Below, piece after piece: positions 23,666-32,015 of a stretch of 34,683 nucleotides of DNA (positions are counted from its first letter, which is position 1; every line of letters begins with the position of its first letter). A program made the translations under genes and the position numbers. This DNA is from an uncultured Bacilli bacterium. GTDB lineage: Bacteria > Bacillota_I > Bacilli_A > RF39 > UBA660. The stretch lies in the NCBI GenBank assembly GCA_944350335.1, contig CALVOQ010000003.1, positions 1-34,683 on the forward strand, in the 5' to 3' direction. A model generated the notes under the pieces. It had not been told where the DNA came from. It did not search any database and saw only the letters and a list, made by a program, of their open reading frames with translations.

Positions 23666-24380
23666 ATTCTTTCTCCTTTTCAGTACTAATGCCAGAAATA
23701 ATAATTGCTAGCGAAACTTTAATCATATAGTAAATTGATTTAAATGCATTAATTGAACTCACCCCATTTTTTCTCTCATTCATTTTGACAGGTATTTCAA
23801 TTACTTTATAACCTTTTTTTAACACTGTAACTATTGTATCCGGTTCAGGATAATCAATAGGATATTTACTAGCAAATAATTCTATCAACTTCCTATTACA
23901 ACCTCTAAAGCCACTTGTAGGGTCTGTTATTTTCTTTTTAGTAAATACTTTAATTAAAAAAGACAATATAGATTTGCCAAATCTTCGCAATTTAGTTGAT
24001 TTAAATTCACTTATTTGATTAATAAATCTTGATCCAATTACCAAATCAACGCCTTTTTCTAGTTCTGATATTAATGGTTCAATATATTTTGCATTATGCT
24101 GACCATCACCATCAAATTGAATAGCATAATCATACTCATTATATAATGCATACTTATATCCAGTTTGAACTGCACCACCAATACCTAAATTTAATGGTAA
24201 ACTTATATAATTAAAACTATTATCAACACATACTTGTTCTGTTTTGTCTTTTGAACAATCATTTATAACAACATAATCAACTATGCAATAGTCACTTTCA
24301 ATAGTTTTAACTGAATTTACAGTATCAATGATGTTTTTTTCTTCATTATAAGCTGGTATTATAATTAATAACTTCTTCAT
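23655..24380 (-). CDS. DPM1-like family 2 glycosyltransferase
   Basis: About 241 residues, a GT-A fold enzyme that transfers a sugar from a nucleotide donor to polyprenyl phosphate. Motifs are IIIPAYNEEKNI at the start, VINDCSKDKT, the donor/metal site QFDGDGQHNA, VIGSRF and TDPTSGFRG. There is no C-terminal membrane domain; one short hydrophobic stretch near the end (VSLAIIISGIS) may associate with the membrane. The start at ATG 24380 follows AGGTGT; the longer frame has an unconvincing N-terminus. It heads the DUF2304-GtrA-GT-C cassette, where all genes overlap, so production is likely stoichiometric. Confidence 0.9.
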   Translation of the reverse strand: MKKLLIIIPAYNEEKNIIDTVNSVKTIESDYCIVDYVVINDCSKDKTEQVCVDNSFNYISLPLNLGIGGAVQTGYKYALYNEYDYAIQFDGDGQHNAKYIEPLISELEKGVDLVIGSRFINQISEFKSTKLRRFGKSILSFLIKVFTKKKITDPTSGFRGCNRKLIELFASKYPIDYPEPDTIVTVLKKGYKVIEIPVKMNERKNGVSSINAFKSIYYMIKVSLAIIISGISTEKEKEYED

Positions 24381-24436
24381 ACAAACACCTACAAGACATT
24401 CTACCACAAATAATAGATAAAGTCTAACGCGTGATT

Positions 24437-24465
24437 TTGACATAACTATAATAATTTGATAAGAT
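24437..24465 (+). promoter_or_regulatory. Promoter of the PF06541 membrane protein gene
   Basis: TTGACA (24437-24442), a 17-base spacer and TAAGAT (24460-24465), 31 bases before the start codon. Confidence 0.65.
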
Positions 24466-24496
24466 TAAAAATATACTATAAGTAATAGGTGATTAC

Positions 24497-25138
24497 ATGA
24501 TATCAAAATATATTATCATTTTCTTCATATATTCAGTATTAGGTTATATATGCGAAGTGATTAATTGTTGGATCGTAAGTAAAAAATTAAAAGATCGCGG
24601 ATTTTTATTAGGACCTTATTGTCCAATATATGGAGTAGGCGCAGTTTTATTAACTCTTTTACTTACCAAATATAAAAATGACTTTTTGATTCTATTTTCA
24701 ACATCGATATTAATATGTGGTATTTTAGAATATTTTACCAGTTATTTACTAGAAAAAATATTTAATATGCGATGGTGGGATTACTCAAAACGAAAACTTA
24801 ATATTAATGGTAGAGTATGTCTTGAAACACTTATGCTATTTGGAATCGGTAGCATCATAATTATTCAATTTATAAACCCATTACTAATAAACTTAATATC
24901 AAAAATAAACATTAACATTATTCACATATTAGCTTTTATAATCAGTAGTATAATAATAATTGATTTAATAATATCATTAAATATCGCAAGCAATTTCAAG
25001 AAAATTGCAAAAAAAGCAAAAAAAGATTCAACTGATGATATAAAAGATTATATTCAAAAACATATTCTTAACAAATACTTATACAAAAGACTACTAAATG
25101 CATTCCCAAACTTAAAACACCTAAAAAATAAAAAATAG
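24497..25138 (+). CDS. Membrane protein of the putative ABC-transporter type IV (PF06541) family
   Basis: A 213-residue protein with about six hydrophobic segments. Family landmarks are FIYSVLGYICEV near the N-terminus, the conserved RGFLLGPYCPIYGVGA loop, LEYFTSYLLEKIFNMRWWDYS and NGRVCLE. The family was once named a type of ABC permease, but no ATPase or binding protein is encoded nearby and a transport role is not established. A Lys-rich cytoplasmic tail follows the last segment. AGGTGAT lies four bases upstream of the ATG. It is divergent from the glycan cassette. Confidence 0.82.
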   Translation: MISKYIIIFFIYSVLGYICEVINCWIVSKKLKDRGFLLGPYCPIYGVGAVLLTLLLTKYKNDFLILFSTSILICGILEYFTSYLLEKIFNMRWWDYSKRKLNINGRVCLETLMLFGIGSIIIIQFINPLLINLISKININIIHILAFIISSIIIIDLIISLNIASNFKKIAKKAKKDSTDDIKDYIQKHILNKYLYKRLLNAFPNLKHLKNKK

Positions 25139-25201
25139 TTTATTTATTACTAAAAATATTATATTATAGACTTATTATTTTGTTTTTTGGGGGCAAAACT
25201 T

Positions 25202-25609
25202 ATGAATAATATCAGACATAAATATCCATATTTAAATTTACTAGTAACAATCAACAGTAGAATTGTAGGGAATATTAATACTTCTAATTTGAGATTTACA
25301 GATGAAACCGATTTAGGGCACTTGAATAACATAGTAAAGTCGATCTTTCATAGTTTAATAGTACAAAACAAAAATGAAGCATTATTAACACTATTAAATT
25401 CTAGTGGACATTTACTATATTACCAGCCCTTTTTTGATGGTAATAGTAGAACGATTAAAATATTTATAAAACTAATTTTAAACAAACTGAAATTTAATTT
25501 TAAATATGAACTCGATGCACACCTTATTCCTATGCTCTTTGATGGTGAAAATTGTACAAATGAAGACATAATAAAATTCAAAAAAAACGTAAACTTATCT
25601 ATAAAATAA
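25202..25609 (+). CDS. Fic-fold protein with degenerate active-site motif
   Basis: A 135-residue protein resembling the core of the Fic fold. The active-site loop region reads YYQPFFDGNSRTIKIF, against the Fic consensus HPFxxGNGRxxR. The catalytic His is Gln 75, the second loop Gly is Ser 82 and the last Arg is Lys 86. GN and the first Arg remain, so nucleotide-phosphate binding might persist without AMP transfer. The start is placed at ATG 25202, ten bases after a GGGGG stretch. It is shorter than ordinary Fic proteins. Either it is a decaying toxin or a repurposed pseudoenzyme. The frame is open end to end, which argues for selection. A DNA stretch with decayed genes follows. Confidence 0.6.
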   Translation: MNNIRHKYPYLNLLVTINSRIVGNINTSNLRFTDETDLGHLNNIVKSIFHSLIVQNKNEALLTLLNSSGHLLYYQPFFDGNSRTIKIFIKLILNKLKFNFKYELDAHLIPMLFDGENCTNEDIIKFKKNVNLSIK

Positions 25610-25959
25610 ATTATTGAGCATTTGAAAATCATCAAACGTTTTTCATTTAATATAACTAATTTATACTTGTATTTAATTAATACTTTTAGTCTTTACTATT
25701 TCTGACTTTACCAACAATAATTTTTGTGTTAAAGGGTTAACACAATACTAATAATAAAAAGCATTACTATAATTTTTAAATTATAAAGCTAAACAAAGAA
25801 CTGTTCGTTCCACAGAAATTTAAAATTTTAAACACAAACATTTAAATAACAATAAAGTTTTAGAAGTAAGTTATGAAAAAATAGCAATGGAAAAAACAAA
25901 AAAAATAACAGACGTACCTATAAATAACGTATGGATTTTCTATTCGCTAATATTTTAAC

Positions 25960-26418
25960 ACTACTATTCAGCATTAAAAACTGATTATTAGTTATAATCC
26001 CCCTATTCCTTACTTCATCTTCTAACATCAATAATTATAAAATATATACATCATGAGGAATCAAGTTCATAATAATTTTATTATTAAAATGTACATTAGT
26101 TTAACTAATACTATAACTACCATCATTATTTAATGTAAATAAAGTTTTTCAGTGTAAGTTTCTCCGACTGATTCATAATTACCAAGATCTCTAAACATTG
26201 TCATCTCTCAATAAAAACTATCACTTCTACATAAATATTCATCAATAGCGCTTTTATTAATATTTTTACAAATGCACATCTTCAGATATTTCTGGTTTGG
26301 TTAGTGTATTTTTTGTATTGCTTGTTTCACCCCATTTAAATATAAAATAACTTGCTATTAAACAGACAACAAAACTTATGATTACAGTTATAGAAAATAT
26401 TTGAACTTTTTTATACAA
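25960..26418 (-). pseudogene. Decayed gene with N-terminal membrane anchor
   Basis: On the minus strand GGAG precedes a TTG (26418) that opens a 50-codon frame ending at 26266: a short basic start, a hydrophobic anchor (VIISFVVCLIASYFIF) and a polar Thr/Asn-rich linker. Beyond the stop codon, protein-like sequence continues in shifting frames, for example FRDLGNYESVGETYTEKLY and then NNDGSYSI, interrupted by several stop codons. This is the pattern of a former secreted or membrane-anchored protein destroyed by frameshifts and stop codons. The ancestral family is not recognisable. The 50-residue frame could still be translated, but I regard it as a remnant. Confidence 0.45.
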
Positions 26419-26504
26419 AAAACTCCTTTAATTATTTATTATAAACACTCAGCTTAGATAATTTACTTAACTAAGTGTTTATTAATTAAGTGTACAAAAC
26501 CACT

Positions 26505-26528
26505 TTAAAACAGACAATATTTTGTCTG
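26505..26528 (-). terminator. Terminator of the GT2 synthase gene
   Basis: On the minus strand CAGACAA pairs with TTGTCTG over a 4-base loop, followed by TTTT. It lies about 25 bases after the stop codon. Confidence 0.7.
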
Positions 26529-26553
26529 CTCTATTCATCGTTTTTTATCTTTA

Positions 26554-27825
26554 TTACCACTCTTTTTTAACATTTAGCAATTCTTTTATGTATCCCACTA
26601 GACAACTAGGAGCTAAGATAAAAGCATAAAATAAAGCATAAAATATAAAAGCAAGAAAACTTCTTCTTTTCAATTTACAATTAACTTCCTTAAATACATT
26701 TCTTCTTTTTATTTCTATTACAAAGCATAAAATTAGACCAAGTAATATTACTATTAAAGTAAGAATTCCCATGAATAAGTGATTATTAAATAGTAAAAAA
26801 ATTATTCCCAAAGGTACAAATATTAAAAGTGCTAAATCTATAAATGGAAATAGCGTATTCATACACATCAAAAATTTAGATTTTTTACTTAATTTTTTAG
26901 AAGTTATAATACGTACTTTTTTAAATGCTTCAATCATTCCTCTGGCCCATCGTTTTCTTTGCTTAAACAAACAATTAAATGATTCTGGAACTTCAGTAAA
27001 GGCAATCGCATTTTTAGCAAAGTTAATTTTATATCCTTTAGATAACAATTCCCATGTTAAAACAATATCTTCACCAATACAATTTTGCCAACCACAGTTA
27101 GCCTTTATAATATTTGTTTTATAAGCACTAAAAGCGCCTTGTGCTACTAAAGTAGAATCATAACTTCCTTGATATAGTTTTACTCCAAAAATTCCTAATG
27201 TATAATCCCATTGTTGCAATTTTGTTACAAAATTCTTTTTATCATTTTGAACAATTATAGTTCCAGCAGTTGCAGCAACATCTTTTTTTGAGTTTTCCAA
27301 TTTGTCTATAATATTTTGAACTGCTAACGGATGCATAATTGTATCACTATCAAGAGTTATAAAATACTTTGTTTTGACATATGTTAAACCAACATTTAAA
27401 GCATAAGATTTACCACTATGCTTTATTTTTAATATTGTAATATCAAAACAACAATTCATTTTCTTTAATAATTCTAAGGAATTGTCAGTTGATCCATCAT
27501 CAATTACTATAATATGGATTTGACCACAATATTTTTGCTTAATTATTGATTTTATTGTTCTTTCTATACAATGTGAAGCATTATACATTGGTATTAATAT
27601 TGTTACATCACAATTGCTTTTATTACATACTTTTCTTTCTTTTTTAGTAAATAATATACTCATTAAAGTAAACATATAAATAAAACTTGGTATAAGAGCT
27701 ACAAAAACTACAATATATATTGCTAAAGGATAATTGAAATAAGCTGCTATTTCATGAATCCAATTAATGTTAATAAAAGTTGCAAATATAAGATAAATAA
27801 GTGAAATAATAAATACTACAAACAT
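26554..27825 (-). CDS. Processive membrane glycosyltransferase (poly-GlcNAc synthase-like)
   Basis: 423 residues: two N-terminal membrane segments (about 3-22 and 32-58), a cytoplasmic GT2 domain and three to four C-terminal segments, the layout of IcaA/PgaC, NodC and hyaluronan synthases. Catalytic motifs are VIDDGSTD, TLDSDT, the GED motif in NCIGEDIVLTWELL and QRKRWARG (the QxxRW signature of processive enzymes). It should polymerise a sugar from UDP-GlcNAc or similar and extrude the chain. GGGGTGAT precedes ATG 27825. The divergent deacetylase makes a partly deacetylated poly-GlcNAc product the best guess. Confidence 0.85.
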   Translation of the reverse strand: MFVVFIISLIYLIFATFININWIHEIAAYFNYPLAIYIVVFVALIPSFIYMFTLMSILFTKKERKVCNKSNCDVTILIPMYNASHCIERTIKSIIKQKYCGQIHIIVIDDGSTDNSLELLKKMNCCFDITILKIKHSGKSYALNVGLTYVKTKYFITLDSDTIMHPLAVQNIIDKLENSKKDVAATAGTIIVQNDKKNFVTKLQQWDYTLGIFGVKLYQGSYDSTLVAQGAFSAYKTNIIKANCGWQNCIGEDIVLTWELLSKGYKINFAKNAIAFTEVPESFNCLFKQRKRWARGMIEAFKKVRIITSKKLSKKSKFLMCMNTLFPFIDLALLIFVPLGIIFLLFNNHLFMGILTLIVILLGLILCFVIEIKRRNVFKEVNCKLKRRSFLAFIFYALFYAFILAPSCLVGYIKELLNVKKEW

Positions 27826-27914
27826 TCTATCACCCCACTGTATCTTATGAAGTTAAGAAAGTAAGGTGTCGGTTTTTAAAACAGAGAATATTATATAATG
27901 GAGACGAATTACTT

Positions 27915-28700
27915 ATGAAATATAAAACGCCTTTATTTATTTTAATTTTTTTGATAACTATAATTTTTTTATTTATTACTTTAAAACCACTTCAAAAAAA
28001 TATTGATATACCTATACTTTTATATCACGATTTTACACTTATTCTTCCTGATGAAGATCCTGATAATTTCAATTATATAAACACTCCAAAAAGTTTTGAA
28101 GAAAATATTAAAACATTATTAGATAATGGTTATACATTTTTATCATTTAAAGACTTAAATGATGCTTACCTAAATAAAAAAGATTTACCTAATAAACCAA
28201 TTTTATTAACTTTTGATGATGGGTATTATAGTAATTATGAATATATTTTTCCTCTTTTAAAAAAATATAATATAAAAGCAGCAATTTTTATTGTTACTGA
28301 TAATATTGGAAAAACTATTGATGATAAAAAATATTTAACTTGGGAACAATGCCAAGAAATGTATAATAGTAACTTAGTAGAAATTTTTAGTCATAGCACA
28401 AGACATGTTTTTTATGATAAATTACCAGTATATGAATTACAAAAAGATGTTTTAAAATCTTATGAAATAATTGAAAAAAACTTAGGAAAACAAGAATTAA
28501 AAGTATTTGCTTATCCCCATGGAGCATATACTGATGAAAGTATTTTAGTTTTAAGATTAAACGATATTGATATGCAAGTCTATGATATAGGTGTAAATAA
28601 TTTTAAAAACTTTAATAAAAACTATATAAAAAGAATTAATATTCCTTGTGAAATGACGGGAAAAGAAATTATAGAAGAAATTAATTCTTCAAATTATTAA
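27915..28700 (+). CDS. Polysaccharide deacetylase (NodB/CE4 family)
   Basis: A 261-residue exported enzyme. An N-terminal membrane anchor (about residues 6-25) precedes the NodB domain. The motifs are ILLYHDF, LLTFDDGYYSN (catalytic base Asp and metal Asp), FSHSTRHVF (metal-binding HxxxH) and FAYPHGAYT. The family removes N-acetyl groups from GlcNAc-containing polymers using a divalent metal. The LLYHDF opening and divergent placement beside a processive GlcNAc-type synthase match IcaB/PgaB partners. A GGAGACG stretch lies upstream of the ATG, at an unusually long distance of about 9 bases. Confidence 0.87.
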   Translation: MKYKTPLFILIFLITIIFLFITLKPLQKNIDIPILLYHDFTLILPDEDPDNFNYINTPKSFEENIKTLLDNGYTFLSFKDLNDAYLNKKDLPNKPILLTFDDGYYSNYEYIFPLLKKYNIKAAIFIVTDNIGKTIDDKKYLTWEQCQEMYNSNLVEIFSHSTRHVFYDKLPVYELQKDVLKSYEIIEKNLGKQELKVFAYPHGAYTDESILVLRLNDIDMQVYDIGVNNFKNFNKNYIKRINIPCEMTGKEIIEEINSSNY

Positions 28701-28762
28701 TCAATTTTTCATTAGTCATATTTTTCTACTAAATATTTTATTATTTTATCTCTCTTCTAAGA

Positions 28763-28795
28763 TAAAATAAAAACCATAGAAACCCATGGTTTGTA
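28763..28795 (-). terminator. Terminator of tRNA-Trp
   Basis: On the minus strand AAACCAT pairs with ATGGTTT over an 8-base loop, followed by TTTTATTTT. A second perfect hairpin (ACTCCAAA/TTTGGAGT, 28813-28832) lies between it and the tRNA, without a T-run. Confidence 0.65.
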
Positions 28796-28839
28796 TGGTC
28801 AAATATATGTTTACTCCAAATAATTTTGGAGTTATTAAC

Positions 28840-28915
<76 letters not shown>

Positions 28916-28929
28916 AACATGGCAAAAAA

Positions 28930-28958
28930 ATTATAACACATATATTTTCTTTTTTCAA
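28930..28958 (-). promoter_or_regulatory. Promoter of tRNA-Trp
   Basis: On the minus strand TTGAAA (28958-28953), 17 bases, then TATAAT (28935-28930), about 15 bases before the mature tRNA end. Confidence 0.75.
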
Positions 28959-29012
28959 TCAAACTAAAAACATTTTATAATAAATTACATATTATTTATT
29001 AGGTGATAAAAA

Positions 29013-29435
29013 ATGTTAATAAATTATACTGAAAAAGAACTAGATTTATGTGCTAGATTAATGCGCTCAGAAGCACTCAGCGAAGGAGATCTAGGCATGC
29101 TAATGGTAGGAAATGTAATAGTTAATCGGGTTTTAGCAGACTGTATGACATTTTCAAACTTAAGAACTATAACAGATGTAATATATCAAAAAAACCAATT
29201 TAGCGGAATAAACAGTTCGCTATTTTATAGTTCATCTACAACAAAAGAAAAATCTTTGGCAAAAAGAGTCTTAAAAGGAGAATACTATCATCCTGCTACA
29301 AATTCATTATGGTTTTATGCTCCAGGAAATAATACTGCTTGCAAAAGTACTTGGTATGATCAAAACTTCTCGGGTCGATACAAAAGTCATTGCTTTTATG
29401 AACCTGATCCCGGAATTTGTAAAGATTTACACTAA
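29013..29435 (+). CDS. Cell wall hydrolase of the CwlJ/SleB type
   Basis: A 140-residue protein matching the catalytic domain of the spore cortex-lytic hydrolases (Hydrolase_2). It shows ELDLCARLMRSEALSEGD, with the conserved catalytic Glu in the SEA context, then VGNVIVNRVL, NQFSGIN and SLWFYAPGNN. It has neither a signal peptide nor a peptidoglycan-binding domain, which resembles CwlJ, a protein placed in the spore coat during sporulation, more than secreted SleB. It would open the cortex during germination. AGGTGAT is six bases before the ATG. It supports a spore-forming host together with cotJ. Confidence 0.85.
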   Translation: MLINYTEKELDLCARLMRSEALSEGDLGMLMVGNVIVNRVLADCMTFSNLRTITDVIYQKNQFSGINSSLFYSSSTTKEKSLAKRVLKGEYYHPATNSLWFYAPGNNTACKSTWYDQNFSGRYKSHCFYEPDPGICKDLH

Positions 29436-29465
29436 AAAATGTGAAATATATTCACATTTTAATTT
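29436..29465. terminator. Bidirectional terminator between the cortex hydrolase and fic
   Basis: AAAATGTGAA (29436-29445) pairs with TTCACATTTT (29451-29460) over a 5-base loop, with A- and T-rich flanks on both sides. The fic stop codon lies inside it. Confidence 0.8.
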
Positions 29466-30099
29466 TATTTACATCATCCGGACTAACTAATGCTTTCTCA
29501 AATTCCATATCTATCGCACTTCTAAACGCAATCGCAAATTGAATATTATTTAAAACTGTATCCCCATTAAATCTAGACCAATCTAACTCTAAAGGTCCAA
29601 AAGGCAAATCCTTAGTTTTTTCTACAACAAACTCTCGTAAAAACTCCCTCGCACTTCTTCCATTTCCTTCTCTAAAAGGATGTATTGCCATTAGTTGCAC
29701 ATAATAAGTAGACAAAAACATTGCTAAAGCAGATCTATTACTTACGTTTAAAAATTCGCCATGCATTAATTCTAATTCTCCATTCAAATATTTTTCAATA
29801 TTTCTATAATCAGTAAAGCCTGTTTGTTTTTGCATATTAACTGTTCTGTATTCACCTGCCCAGTCATATAAATCTCCAAACAAATATTTATGTATATTTC
29901 TTAAATGCAAACTATCAAAATTACCCACGATTGGATTTTCATATAATTCCACTAACTTCTCAAAGGTAATTTCTGATTCTTTCACTTGTAATTCATCATA
30001 ATCAGTTATATTTAATTTATTTTTTAACGTATTAGTATTGGGATAAAAATAAGCTTTCCATCTTTCGTCTTCCAAGCGTTTTTCATCTGACATTTCCAT
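29452..30099 (-). CDS. fic: Fic toxin (FicT), AMP transferase
   Basis: A 215-residue Fic-domain protein. The complete active-site motif HPFREGNGRSAR begins at His 140, with Arg 148 and Arg 151 available for phosphate binding; DLYDWAGEYRTV and the flap region FTDYRNIEKYL are typical as well. Fic enzymes usually transfer AMP to a hydroxyl of a target protein; bacterial FicT toxins modify targets such as DNA gyrase and topoisomerase IV. There is no inhibitory helix motif at the N-terminus or C-terminus, so it falls in class I, controlled by a separate antitoxin. The start is ATG 30099 because GGTGAT lies four bases upstream. The antitoxin gene overlaps it by 17 bases. Confidence 0.9.
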   Translation of the reverse strand: MEMSDEKRLEDERWKAYFYPNTNTLKNKLNITDYDELQVKESEITFEKLVELYENPIVGNFDSLHLRNIHKYLFGDLYDWAGEYRTVNMQKQTGFTDYRNIEKYLNGELELMHGEFLNVSNRSALAMFLSTYYVQLMAIHPFREGNGRSAREFLREFVVEKTKDLPFGPLELDWSRFNGDTVLNNIQFAIAFRSAIDMEFEKALVSPDDVNKIKM

Positions 30100-30265
30100 T
30101 TTTATCACCACTCTTCAATACTAATCTAGGAGTTTCACATAATTCTTCAATAACTTTTTTCTTATATGAATCAAGAAAATTCTGAGTTAGATAAATCCCA
30201 TCAATTTTTAAAGTTGCTAAGGCTTGAATAATTGCTTTTCGTTTTTTATCAATTTTTACTTCCAT
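30083..30265 (-). CDS. Antitoxin of the FicA/VbhA type
   Basis: A 60-residue protein directly upstream of, and overlapping, the fic toxin gene. Its first helix contains ALATLKIDGIYLTQ, which fits the inhibitory motif of Fic antitoxins, (S/T)xxxE(G/N), as Thr18-x3-Asp22-Gly23, with Asp in place of the usual Glu. The rest (NFLDSYKKKVIEEL) matches the second helix of VbhA-like proteins. The inhibitory acidic residue blocks the ATP gamma-phosphate position in the Fic active site. GAGGT precedes ATG 30265. The overlap gives the usual toxin-antitoxin coupling. Confidence 0.78.
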   Translation of the reverse strand: MEVKIDKKRKAIIQALATLKIDGIYLTQNFLDSYKKKVIEELCETPRLVLKSGDKNGNVR

Positions 30266-30314
30266 AACAATACCTCACTTTTATTCTAACAAAACAAATA
30301 TGCTTATTCAACTT

Positions 30315-31466
30315 TTATTTTGTAGGAATTATCAATTCTTGACCAATAGATAAATTAGTACTATTTAAGTTATTAGCTTTCATTAAATCATTAACTGTAA
30401 TTCCATATTTATTAGAAATATTCCATAAAGTATCCCCTTTTTGAACAGTATAATTAGCATAATCTTTAGTTCCTGGTATTACTAATATCTGGCCAATATT
30501 TAACAAATTAGAAGTTAAATTATTAGCGCTTTTAATTTCATCCACTGTAACATTATATTTATTAGCAATACTATATAGATTATCTCCTTTAACCACTACA
30601 TATTTTATTTCCCCCGTGTCTTCATCTTCTTCTGGCTCGACAGTAACATTTTTTGCCGGTATAATTAACTCCTGATTTATTGATAATGCGTTAGAAGTTA
30701 AATTATTAGCCTTTTTTATCTCGTCTACAGTAACACCATAACTATTTGCGATTTTCCATAAAGTATCTCCACTTTTTACTATATAAGTGATTTGCTCACT
30801 TTCGCCCACATCAATATCCAAATCTTCTTCCTTAGGTATTAATAATTGTTGATTAATTTGTAACGTAGAACCACTTAGATTATTTAGTTTTTTTAGCGTC
30901 TCTACAGTAGTTTTATACTTATTAGCAATACTCCATAAACTATCTCCTGCTTGAACCGTATAAACTAGATAATCACTTGGAACAATCTCTTCACTTTTTT
31001 GAACTTTTAATGTTTGACCTACCTTTAAAATATTAGAACTAAGATTATTTAATTCTTTCAAATCATCCACTGTAATACCAAACTTGTTAGCGATACTCCA
31101 CAAGCTGTCTCCTTTTTGGACAGTATAATAACCACTATCAGCAGGCGCTACGTAATTTAAACCTTTGTATTCCATAACTGCTCTTACAACCGCTTCTGCG
31201 TAATCTTCATAATTGTTTTTCAATTGATTTATGTCATCTTTAGGACTATCCAAAAAACCATATTCAATAATTATTGCCTCTGTATTAGGAGTATCTCTGT
31301 GTATAAAATAATAATCTTTTGAAGGATTGCTAGGTAATCTCTGTTGATAATATTTTCTTATGTTTTGACCTTCCTTCTCTATTTCATTTAATATTTTAGA
31401 TGATAGCTTACTATCATTACGTAGCGCATAAATTACTTCCGCACCGTCGCCACCTACCGTGTTCAT
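30315..31466 (-). pseudogene. N-acetylmuramoyl-L-alanine amidase (Amidase_3) with five LysM repeats, 5' end missing
   Basis: 383 residues remain. Residues 1-103 are the C-terminal half of an Amidase_3 domain, starting at NTVGGDGAEVIYALRN and including the last catalytic Glu in IIIEYGFLDSP. Five LysM domains follow, at about 112-155, 168-211, 227-270, 288-331 and 339-382, each with the YTVQKGDSLWSIANKY pattern, separated by short acidic linkers. The first half of the domain, with the zinc-binding His, Glu and His, is absent. The retained part begins just where the SxHxN motif should be, and an in-frame TAA lies immediately before the ATG. No signal peptide exists. The genes upstream belong to a serine-recombinase element, so the amidase appears to have been split by it. 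It may still make a LysM-only protein. Confidence 0.75.
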
Positions 31467-31479
31467 TTACCATTAGTAA

Positions 31480-32013
31480 TTATTTTATATCTATTATATT
31501 ATTTTCTTTTAAATATTGATAAACAGTATTTGCTGATTCCTCAATGTTTTGATTTGCAATACTTATTTTAGGAATATCCTTAAATTCTTGATAACTTGCT
31601 ACCTGATCCCTCTTTATTTCTCTCATATAATAATCCTTATGCCTTTCTTTGTATTCTAAAGCATCCTCCCCTTCAAGAATTAATCTATCATAAATTGCTT
31701 CTGGTGTATCTATAATTTCTATTGATTTAGTGTTAGTCATTAATAATTCTTCTACTATATTTTTTGAAAATATAGGTGAAACTGCCATTATAAAACTTTT
31801 TTCACCATTTTCTATTATATTAAGCATTATTAGTTCTTTAATATCGAATCTATTATAATCATTAGGAAATTCTTCTTGAAATAAATCTATACTACCATAT
31901 ATTTTAATAATTTCATCATCTATATCATAAAATTTACAATTAATTTTTTTTGCTAATTCTTTTCCTATTGTTGTTTTTCCAACATTAGATATTCCCCATA
32001 TTAATAATCTCAT
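31480..32013 (-). CDS. Small P-loop kinase, shikimate-kinase-like
   Basis: A 177-residue nucleotide-binding protein with Walker A GISNVGKTTIGKELA followed by a DIDDEI motif, the arrangement of shikimate and gluconate kinases. A lid-like segment rich in charged residues (ERHKDYYMREIKRD) comes later. It lacks other shikimate-binding residues that I could recognise, so the substrate is uncertain. It may phosphorylate a small molecule. It lies on the serine-recombinase element, two bases downstream of the PRiA4-family gene, and is its last gene before the amidase remnant. Confidence 0.65.
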   Translation of the reverse strand: MRLLIWGISNVGKTTIGKELAKKINCKFYDIDDEIIKIYGSIDLFQEEFPNDYNRFDIKELIMLNIIENGEKSFIMAVSPIFSKNIVEELLMTNTKSIEIIDTPEAIYDRLILEGEDALEYKERHKDYYMREIKRDQVASYQEFKDIPKISIANQNIEESANTVYQYLKENNIIDIK

Positions 32014-32015
32014 AT

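Larger units (their letters stand above)
25610..26553. other. Low-coding region of about 0.94 kb
   Basis: No intact gene is visible apart from the remnant listed separately (25960-26418, minus). Structures seen are an inverted repeat GTGTTAA-N4-TTAACAC (25726-25743) without a T-run, a 15-bp palindrome ATTAGTTTAACTAAT near 26096-26110, a long imperfect hairpin at about 26443-26481, and the terminator of the GT2 gene. A plus-strand stretch at 25859-25960 can be read for about 33 codons but has no start signal. The region looks like a graveyard of former accessory genes. Confidence 0.5.

Noticed and set aside
25726-25743. GTGTTAA-N4-TTAACAC as a terminator
   Set aside because: The stem is perfect, but neither strand has a following T-run; listed only as an inverted repeat.
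25859-25960. A plus-strand readable stretch of about 33 codons (EKIAMEKTKKITDV...)
   Set aside because: It has no start signal, is low-complexity Lys-rich and sits in decayed DNA; it may be a gene remnant but cannot be supported.
28813-28832. ACTCCAAA/TTTGGAGT hairpin as the tRNA-Trp terminator
   Set aside because: No T-run follows on the tRNA strand; the next hairpin (28771-28792) has one and is the better terminator.
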